A DNA stretch of 9,272 nt, taken from NCBI GenBank assembly GCA_945988915.1, contig CAMFTS010000042.1:1-9272 (forward strand). The letters run 5' to 3'. Below are positions 1-4,696 of this stretch, in pieces. The translations under genes were made by a program, and so were the position numbers. The notes under the pieces are model-generated. The model was given only the letters and a program-made list of their open reading frames with translations, searched no databases and was not told where the DNA came from. This stretch comes from an uncultured Clostridia bacterium (GTDB lineage Bacteria; Bacillota; Clostridia; Oscillospirales; Acutalibacteraceae). Position 1 is the stretch's first letter. Each line of letters starts with the position of its first letter.

Positions 1-87
1 CCAAGAGGATTGAAGCTTTAAAATCTGTTCAACCATAGCATTTTTCTTTCTTGATATTTTTCTGTGAATATTCTAACACATACTTCT

Positions 88-774
88 TTACTCGTCAAAA
101 TTTTTTCTTAAATCCTCAAGTACCTTTTTTTCGATTCTCGACACATAGGAACGCGAAATTCCTAACATTGAAGCTATTTCCTTTTGTGCTAACGGAAATT
201 TCCCGTCAAGTCCGTAACGCTTTATGATAATAGTTTTCTCTCTGCCGTTGGGCATAGCGTTGATTAAATCACGCAGCTTTTCAATCTTAAGCTTTTTATC
301 AATATCATCTGTTACTGTATCATCTGTGAAGATTATATCTGAAAGCGTAAGGGGATTACCCTCTGCATCCATATCAATAGGTTCGCTCATTGATATATCC
401 TGAGAGGTTTTCTTTTGGTTTCGGAAATACATAAGAATTTCATTCTCAACACATCTTGCGGCATATGTTGCAAGCCTGGTACCTTTGTCACTGTCGAAGC
501 TGTTTACCGCTTTAATCAAACCTATAGTTCCGATTGATATCAAATCGTCCTGATCGGAATAATTTGAATAGTATTTCTTAATGATATGGACAACAAGCCG
601 AAGATTGTGCTCTACAAGCAAATCCCGAGCAGAATTATCACCTTGCTTCATTCTTTCAAGTGCGGCTTTTTCTTCCTTTGCCGAAAGAGGCTTTGGAAAC
701 GAGCCGTGATTTTCAATATGAAGCATAAGGTAAAACATATTTGCAAAAATAGAAGAGAATAAAGTGAATAACAA
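88..774 (-). CDS. sigK: RNA polymerase sporulation sigma factor, sigma-K type
   Basis: Sigma-70 family factor, expected to direct RNA polymerase to late mother-cell sporulation genes (coat, cortex). The 228 residues include FPKPLS at 26-31, typical of sigma-K; region 2 at about 51-118, with EHNLRL, LISIGTIGLIKAV and GTRLATYAARCVENEILM; and a region 4.2 helix-turn-helix at about 196-215 containing GISRSYVSRIEKK. The wording of regions 2 and 4 fits sigma-K better than its paralogue sigma-E (AARC rather than ASRC, SRSYVSRIEKK). Residues 1-20 are strongly hydrophobic and resemble the pro-sequence that tethers inactive pro-sigma-K of Bacillus subtilis to membrane until SpoIVFB cleaves it. The start is TTG at 774, chosen because AAAGGG (789-784) lies 9 nt upstream and because it keeps the pro-sequence; the ATG at residue 13 would lose it. 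The gene is uninterrupted, so no skin-type element splits it here. Confidence 0.92.
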   Translation of the reverse strand: MLFTLFSSIFANMFYLMLHIENHGSFPKPLSAKEEKAALERMKQGDNSARDLLVEHNLRLVVHIIKKYYSNYSDQDDLISIGTIGLIKAVNSFDSDKGTRLATYAARCVENEILMYFRNQKKTSQDISMSEPIDMDAEGNPLTLSDIIFTDDTVTDDIDKKLKIEKLRDLINAMPNGREKTIIIKRYGLDGKFPLAQKEIASMLGISRSYVSRIEKKVLEDLRKNFDE

Positions 775-783
775 AAAATCACA

Positions 784-789
784 CCCTTT
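784..789 (-). promoter_or_regulatory. Ribosome binding site deciding the TTG start of sigK
   Basis: On the minus strand AAAGGG followed by GTG lies 9 nt before TTG at 774-772. No comparable purine block precedes the in-frame ATG at residue 13. This supports translation of the hydrophobic pro-sequence. Confidence 0.5.
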
Positions 790-795
790 CTCAAA

Positions 796-821
796 AATAT
801 ATGAGTAAAGAGCGCGATAGT
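796..821 (-). promoter_or_regulatory. Possible sigma-E/sigma-K type promoter of sigK
   Basis: On the minus strand CATATATT (803-796) fits the CATAnnnT -10 pattern used by the mother-cell factors sigma-E and sigma-K. An AC dinucleotide (821-820) lies 16 nt upstream, where sigma-K promoters carry a minimal AC -35. In B. subtilis sigK is transcribed by sigma-E and by sigma-K itself. Against this call, the predicted start near 790 leaves a leader of only about 16 nt that begins almost at the ribosome site, and these motifs are weak in AT-rich DNA. Confidence 0.28.
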
Positions 822-836
822 TGCAAGTCCTGATTA

Positions 837-865
837 TTGACTTAAAAAAGATGTAAGTATATAAT
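837..865 (+). promoter_or_regulatory. Sigma-A promoter of the zinc-ribbon gene
   Basis: TTGACT (837-842) and TATAAT (860-865) are separated by 17 bp, nearly the consensus for the housekeeping sigma factor. The predicted start is near 872, followed by GGAGGT (884-889) and then ATG at 897 after 7 nt. This suggests good vegetative expression, unlike the divergent sigK. Confidence 0.8.
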
Positions 866-896
866 TAGTTTAATAAATAATTCGGAGGTAAGCCTT

Positions 897-1127
897 ATGA
901 AATGCCCTGTTTGTAATTGTGAAATGGAAAGCGGTAGTATTGAAAGCACACATATTACAAGACCTAAGGAATTGTTTTATATATCAAATGAAGATAAGAA
1001 TAAAAAAGGCTTTTTAAATACACTTAAAGCGAAATTATATTCGTTGGATTTAGGTATCGGAGCAGGTGCCGAAGCCTATCGTTGTGAAAATTGCGGAAAG
1101 ATATTTACAGCATTTGATTATAAATAA
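897..1127 (+). CDS. Small zinc-ribbon protein, function unknown (DUF6487-like)
   Basis: Protein of 76 residues with a CxxC pair at its start (C3, C6, plus C8) and a second at its end (C63, C66, within CENCGK). Together these should form one zinc ribbon, with a roughly 55-residue insertion between the two halves. There is no signal peptide or membrane segment, so it is expected in the cytoplasm. The arrangement resembles the small PF20097/DUF6487 proteins common in Clostridia, but that name is from memory of the pattern, not a search. It has its own strong promoter and a GGAGGT ribosome site 7 nt before ATG, and it ends just before a hairpin terminator, so it is probably transcribed alone. The role is unknown; zinc ribbons of this size bind nucleic acid, proteins or only zinc. 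Confidence 0.8.
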   Translation: MKCPVCNCEMESGSIESTHITRPKELFYISNEDKNKKGFLNTLKAKLYSLDLGIGAGAEAYRCENCGKIFTAFDYK

Positions 1128-1137
1128 TAACAGCAAA

Positions 1138-1162
1138 AAAGCTCCTCGTTTTGAGGAGCTTT
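1138..1162. terminator. Bidirectional intrinsic terminator between convergent genes
   Basis: A perfect 10-bp stem (1138-1147 with 1153-1162, core GCTCCTC/GAGGAGC) encloses a 5-nt loop. On the minus strand it is followed by a run of U from the A tract at 1135-1140, and on the plus strand by TTTCTGTTT. It sits 10 nt after the zinc-ribbon stop and 17 nt past the end of the DUF4364 gene, so it can serve both. Confidence 0.88.
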
Positions 1163-1179
1163 CTGTTTATGGTATTATG

Positions 1180-1731
1180 TCAAACCGTAAGAGCTGTTAT
1201 TATGCTTGAATAAAGCTTAATCGGGTCTTCAAGATAATTCTTTTTTACAGACTCAACCTGCATACTGTCACCGACTAAAAGCGTGAGCTTCATCAGCTCG
1301 TCATTACCGCTCATAAGAGAAAATGTTACATTGTATCCGTCTTCGACCTTTTCGACATCAATTCTGTTTTCTCTCTCTACCTCTTTTAATGTCAGAAGCT
1401 TTATTGCCGAATTAACGGCTCTTTCTCTGACGGTTTTCGGAAGAGTCATTTCAAGATTTTCAGCAATTTCCTTGCCTCTCGGGAGAATTTTGTAACATTC
1501 CTCGTCATCAATAATTAACATATCAATTGCACCGTTAGAAAGCAGCTCCGTAATTGCCTGACTGATTTCAAAATAATTTGCGAGACCGTTTTCAAGCAAA
1601 GCATTGTTAAGCTGCTCTTTTTCAATCGGTTTATCTATTGCTTTGAGAAGGTAGCAAACCAAAAGACGAATATCATCGCGGTTGCGAAGACCTCCTAATT
1701 CAATTCCTGCGTCAAAAGCATCAAATTTCAT
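1180..1731 (-). CDS. DUF4364 family protein, putative winged-helix regulator
   Basis: Protein of 183 residues, recognised as DUF4364 (PF14277), a family found mainly in Clostridia with no established function. Residues about 20-95 read like a winged helix-turn-helix: a helix in RDDIRLLVCYLLKAI, then KEQLNNALLENGLANYFEISQAITELL as helix-turn-helix, then a hydrophobic wing and the stretch YKILPRGKEIAENL, reminiscent of the T/LTxxG element of PadR/MarR-like regulators. Residues 100-183 form a second alpha/beta domain with strand-rich segments (YNVTFSLM, ELMKLTLLVG). No signal or membrane segment is present. On the minus strand ACGGAGAG lies just upstream of ATG at 1731, and a consensus-like promoter lies further upstream. 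A regulatory role is inferred from the fold-like pattern only. It diverges from the flavoprotein operon. Confidence 0.85.
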   Translation of the reverse strand: MKFDAFDAGIELGGLRNRDDIRLLVCYLLKAIDKPIEKEQLNNALLENGLANYFEISQAITELLSNGAIDMLIIDDEECYKILPRGKEIAENLEMTLPKTVRERAVNSAIKLLTLKEVERENRIDVEKVEDGYNVTFSLMSGNDELMKLTLLVGDSMQVESVKKNYLEDPIKLYSSIITALTV

Positions 1732-1760
1732 TTAAAACTCTCCGTAAAAACTTTTTTATT

Positions 1761-1789
1761 ATTTTACTCTAACCGAGTAACTTTGTCAA
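1761..1789 (-). promoter_or_regulatory. Sigma-A promoter of the DUF4364 gene
   Basis: On the minus strand TTGACA (1789-1784) and TAAAAT (1766-1761) are separated by 17 bp. The -35 is a perfect consensus and the -10 matches at five of six positions. The transcription start is expected near 1755, upstream of the ACGGAGAG ribosome site. Confidence 0.75.
1764..1780. repeat. Inverted repeat TTACTC-N5-GAGTAA, possible operator
   Basis: Perfect 6-bp arms (1764-1769 and 1775-1780) around TAACC form a 17-bp dyad. It fills most of the spacer between the -35 and -10 of the DUF4364 promoter and touches the -10. A dyad here would block polymerase if bound by a dimeric repressor. No binding protein is known; the DUF4364 product itself is a candidate because of its winged-helix-like region. 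Confidence 0.4.
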
Positions 1790-1806
1790 ATTGCATTTAA
1801 TAATAT

Positions 1807-1835
1807 TTGCTTTACAGTACTTAATGTGATATAAT
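1807..1835 (+). promoter_or_regulatory. Extended -10 promoter of the flavoprotein-hydrolase operon
   Basis: TGATATAAT (1827-1835) is a perfect -10 hexamer with the extended TGn motif. A weak -35, TTGCTT (1807-1812), is spaced 17 bp upstream. The predicted start is near 1842, giving a leader of about 33 nt to ATG at 1875. No convincing second promoter is visible before the end of the third gene. Confidence 0.72.
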
Positions 1836-1874
1836 AAAATGTAAAATTATGTTTTGACAAAAGAGAGTTGCTAT

Positions 1875-3083
1875 ATGAAAGTTGCAATTATCGGCGGCGG
1901 AGCATCGGGAATTATCTGTGCTGTCGCTTTGAAAAAACAGAATAAAAATATCAATGTGACGGTTTATGAGAAGTTGCCGAGAATTCTGAAAAAGGTGCTT
2001 TCAACGGGCAACGGCAGATGCAACCTGACAAATGTGTATTCTTCCGAGGCTTTCTTCAGGGGCGACAGCTCTTTTGTAAGCTTTGCGTTGTCTGAATATC
2101 CGCCTGAAGAGAATATGAATTTCTTTTCCTCAATGGGCCTTATTTTGAGAGAAGAAGCAGAGGGCAGAGTTTATCCGATGTCGGGGCAGGCTTCGTCTGT
2201 TGTGAATGTTTTGCTGTCACAGGCACAGAGCTTGGGCGTAAAAATCATTACCGATACCGAAATTAAAACTGTTGAAAGCGTTGGCAACGGATTCGTTCTG
2301 AACGGAAACATCAAGACCGATAAGCTTGTAATTTCAGCAGGCGGCAGTGCAGCAAAACAACACGGAACAGACGGCGATTCTTTCAGATTGCTTGAAAGCC
2401 TGGGACTTAGAATAATTAAGCCGACGCCGGCTTTAACAGGTGTGATTGCAGAAAAATTCCCAAAGTCTTTAAAGGGCGTTAGAAATATATGTACGGTGAA
2501 TCTGGAAATCGAACGAAAATCATTATATAAAGAAAAAGGCGAGGTTCAGTTCAACGATTACGGACTTTCAGGTATTCCCATAATGCAGTTATCGGGGATT
2601 GTAGGAAGCAGTAGGTCTGAAAACATTTATGTTATACTTGATGTACTGCCGGATATAAAAAGTAAAGCGCTTTCGGCATATATATTGTTGATAAAAAAAG
2701 AGAATCCCGACAAAACAGCCGAGGAATTTGTCTGCGGTTTTCTGCCTAAGGCGCTCGGTAATCATCTGTTGCTTTTGTGCGATATAAAAAAGGACACGCT
2801 TTTAAAGGATATTTCCGACAAGAAAATAAAACAATTTGCAGAGCTTGCAAAAAATTGGAGGATTAAGCTTGCGGGCGTCAGAGGTTTTGAATATGCTCAG
2901 GTTACTGCAGGCGGACTTGATACAAATGAATTAAATCCGCAAACTCTCCGCTGTAAAAAATATAAGAATCTTTATGTTACAGGCGAAGCCGTAAATGTTT
3001 ACGGCCTTTGCGGCGGGCATAATCTTCAATGGGCATGGAGCTCGGGAAGACTCTGTGCCGATGCAATTTTAAAGGAGAACTGA
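1875..3083 (+). CDS. NAD(P)/FAD-dependent oxidoreductase, HI0933/BaiN-like family
   Basis: Flavoprotein of 402 residues in the HI0933-like family (PF03486). The FAD-binding Rossmann motif GGGASG is at 7-12, with an acidic residue (E32) ending the second strand. The family signature TGNGRCNLTN lies at 44-53. Near the C-terminus are TAGGL (344-348) and GEAVNVYGLCGGHNLQWAWSSG from 370, which closes the FAD site. Length is normal for the family (about 400-420). BaiN of Clostridium scindens, reported to act in bile-acid 7-alpha-dehydroxylation, belongs to this family, but most members have no known substrate and nothing here points to bile acids, so no symbol is given. The start is ATG at 1875, directly before the Rossmann strand, with AAGAGAG upstream; an in-frame TTG at 1854 would add seven atypical residues. 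It is the first gene of the operon. Confidence 0.9.
   Translation: MKVAIIGGGASGIICAVALKKQNKNINVTVYEKLPRILKKVLSTGNGRCNLTNVYSSEAFFRGDSSFVSFALSEYPPEENMNFFSSMGLILREEAEGRVYPMSGQASSVVNVLLSQAQSLGVKIITDTEIKTVESVGNGFVLNGNIKTDKLVISAGGSAAKQHGTDGDSFRLLESLGLRIIKPTPALTGVIAEKFPKSLKGVRNICTVNLEIERKSLYKEKGEVQFNDYGLSGIPIMQLSGIVGSSRSENIYVILDVLPDIKSKALSAYILLIKKENPDKTAEEFVCGFLPKALGNHLLLLCDIKKDTLLKDISDKKIKQFAELAKNWRIKLAGVRGFEYAQVTAGGLDTNELNPQTLRCKKYKNLYVTGEAVNVYGLCGGHNLQWAWSSGRLCADAILKEN
3071..3077 (+). promoter_or_regulatory. Ribosome binding site deciding a TTG start at 3086
   Basis: AAAGGAG lies inside the last codons of the preceding flavoprotein gene, 8 nt before TTG at 3086-3088. The upstream stop TGA (3081-3083) lies between them, which favours translational coupling. 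Confidence 0.75.
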
Positions 3084-3085
3084 CC

Positions 3086-4690
3086 TTGTTAAGAATAAAT
3101 GAAATTAAGCTTCCTCTTGATTATGAAGATGAGCAGAATGATTTGAAAAACGAAGCTGCAAAAATTCTTAAAGTTAATAAAAACAGCATTAAAACTCTTG
3201 AAATATATAAAAAAAGCGTTGACTGCAGAAAAAAGAATGAAATAAAATTCATTTTTTCGGTAGATGTTTCCGGCGATTTTGATGAAGACAGTCTAATTCT
3301 GAAGCTGAACAATTCAAAGATAATAAAAACAGAAAAATATCTTTATGAACTACCTGAAAATAAGCGAACATCTTCACTTCGTCCCGTAGTTGTCGGATTC
3401 GGTCCTGCCGGTATGTTTGCATCACTGATTCTTGCAAAAGCCGGACTTAACCCGCTTATTGTCGAACGAGGACAAAGGGTTGACGAGCGGACAAAGAGCG
3501 TAAATACCTTTTGGAATGAGCGAAAGCTGAATCCCGATTCCAATATTCAGTTCGGAGAGGGCGGCGCGGGTACTTTTTCAGACGGCAAGCTGACAACGGG
3601 CATTAAAGACAGCCGAATCCGTGAGGTGTTTACAGAATTTTGCCGAAACGGTGCTCCCGAAGAAATAATGTATTCGGCGCTTCCGCATATAGGCACCGAC
3701 AAATTAAAAACAGTAGTTAAAAATATGAGGGAAAAGGTCATTTCTCTCGGCGGAGAATTCAGATTTGAAACAAAACTTAAAGATATTATCATATATAACA
3801 ACTCTGTTCAGGGAGTAACCCTGACTGACAAAAACGGTAATGCTGAAGATTTTGAAACAGATACGGTTATTCTTGCAATAGGACATTCTGCAAGAGATAC
3901 GGTTGAAATGCTTTTCAATAAAGGTATTCCCATGCTGCAAAAACCGTTTTCGGTCGGTGCAAGAATTGAACACAAGCAGGAAATGATTAACAATTCACAG
4001 TACGGCAAATTTGCAAATCATCCGAGATTAAAAGCCGCAAGCTATAAATTAGCATGTCATCCGCAGGGCGGCAGAGGCGCATATACTTTCTGTATGTGCC
4101 CGGGCGGTACGGTAGTTTGTGCTTCAAGCGAAGAGAATACCGTTGTAACAAACGGAATGAGCGAATATGCACGGGACAAAGAAAATGCAAACTGTGCCGT
4201 TTTGGTTGGAATTTCTCCCGAGGATTTCAATTCGGAGCATCCGCTCGCAGGTATGTATATGCAACGGGAGATCGAACAAAAGGCGTTTAAAATGGGCGGA
4301 GAGGATTATTCGGCTCCGGCACAGCTTGTCAAGGATTTTCTTAGCAACACGGCGTCAACTGATTGTAAGAATGTTAAGCCGTCATTCCCGACAGGCGTAA
4401 AATATACCAATCTGCAGGAATTGTTACCGAAAAAAGTAACCGATACAATGTGTGACGCATTTGTTAAAATGAATAATATGCTTTCAGGATTTGCCTGTGA
4501 TGACGCACTTTTAACAGGTCCGGAAACACGAAGCTCCGCACCGGTCAGAATTGTCCGCGACGAGTTTATGCAGACAATTATCCGCGGTCTTTATCCGTGC
4601 GGCGAGGGAGCAGGCTATGCCGGCGGAATTGTTTCGGCAGGCGTTGACGGAATTAAGGTCGCAGAAGCAGTATTAAACGATGAGAGGTAA
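3086..4690 (+). CDS. FAD-dependent dehydrogenase, COG2509 type
   Basis: Flavoprotein of 534 residues. A small N-terminal domain of about 95 residues begins LRINEIKLPLD and contains the KKSVDCRKK stretch, both typical of COG2509 proteins. The FAD-binding motif GFGPAG follows at 104-109, then FGEGGAGTFSDGKLTT, a central domain with CMCPGG, a TGPETRSSAPVRI motif, and the C-terminal GLYPCGEGAGYAGGIVSAGVDG that completes the FAD site. The reaction and substrate are unknown for the family; no signal peptide or membrane helix is seen, so it is cytoplasmic. The start is set at TTG (3086) from the ribosome site and the family's usual N-terminus. Extending to the ATG at 3029 would overlap the previous gene by 55 bp and add 19 residues translated from that gene in another frame. 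Only 2 nt separate it from the preceding stop. Confidence 0.9.
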   Translation: MLRINEIKLPLDYEDEQNDLKNEAAKILKVNKNSIKTLEIYKKSVDCRKKNEIKFIFSVDVSGDFDEDSLILKLNNSKIIKTEKYLYELPENKRTSSLRPVVVGFGPAGMFASLILAKAGLNPLIVERGQRVDERTKSVNTFWNERKLNPDSNIQFGEGGAGTFSDGKLTTGIKDSRIREVFTEFCRNGAPEEIMYSALPHIGTDKLKTVVKNMREKVISLGGEFRFETKLKDIIIYNNSVQGVTLTDKNGNAEDFETDTVILAIGHSARDTVEMLFNKGIPMLQKPFSVGARIEHKQEMINNSQYGKFANHPRLKAASYKLACHPQGGRGAYTFCMCPGGTVVCASSEENTVVTNGMSEYARDKENANCAVLVGISPEDFNSEHPLAGMYMQREIEQKAFKMGGEDYSAPAQLVKDFLSNTASTDCKNVKPSFPTGVKYTNLQELLPKKVTDTMCDAFVKMNNMLSGFACDDALLTGPETRSSAPVRIVRDEFMQTIIRGLYPCGEGAGYAGGIVSAGVDGIKVAEAVLNDER

Positions 4691-4696
4691 AGGATA

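Noticed and set aside
1..38. Open fragments at the left edge: a minus-strand ATG at 36 (MVEQILKLQSSW...) and a plus-strand frame ending KRIEALKSVQP at 38
   Set aside because: Each has only about a dozen residues, neither is recognisable, and the ATG lacks a good ribosome site. Either could be the end of a real neighbour, but this window cannot decide.
88..774. A skin-type prophage-like insertion or recombination site within sigK
   Set aside because: The frame is complete from region 2 through region 4 with no recombinase or break in the window.
1283..1495. Plus-strand open frame of 70 codons
   Set aside because: It lies antisense within the DUF4364 gene, with serine-rich shadow composition.
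1854..1874. TTG start and TTGACA -35-like hexamer just before the HI0933-type gene
   Set aside because: The seven extra residues are not typical of the family, and no -10 follows within the 15 nt left before ATG. The TATAAT at 1830-1835 is a better promoter.
1875..3083. Naming the first flavoprotein baiN
   Set aside because: Family resemblance only; no bile-acid genes are nearby, and the family is widespread in bacteria without bile-acid metabolism.
3704..3973. Minus-strand open frame of 89 codons, with similar overlapping frames between 3121 and 4190
   Set aside because: These are shadows of the COG2509 coding sequence and no protein family is recognisable.
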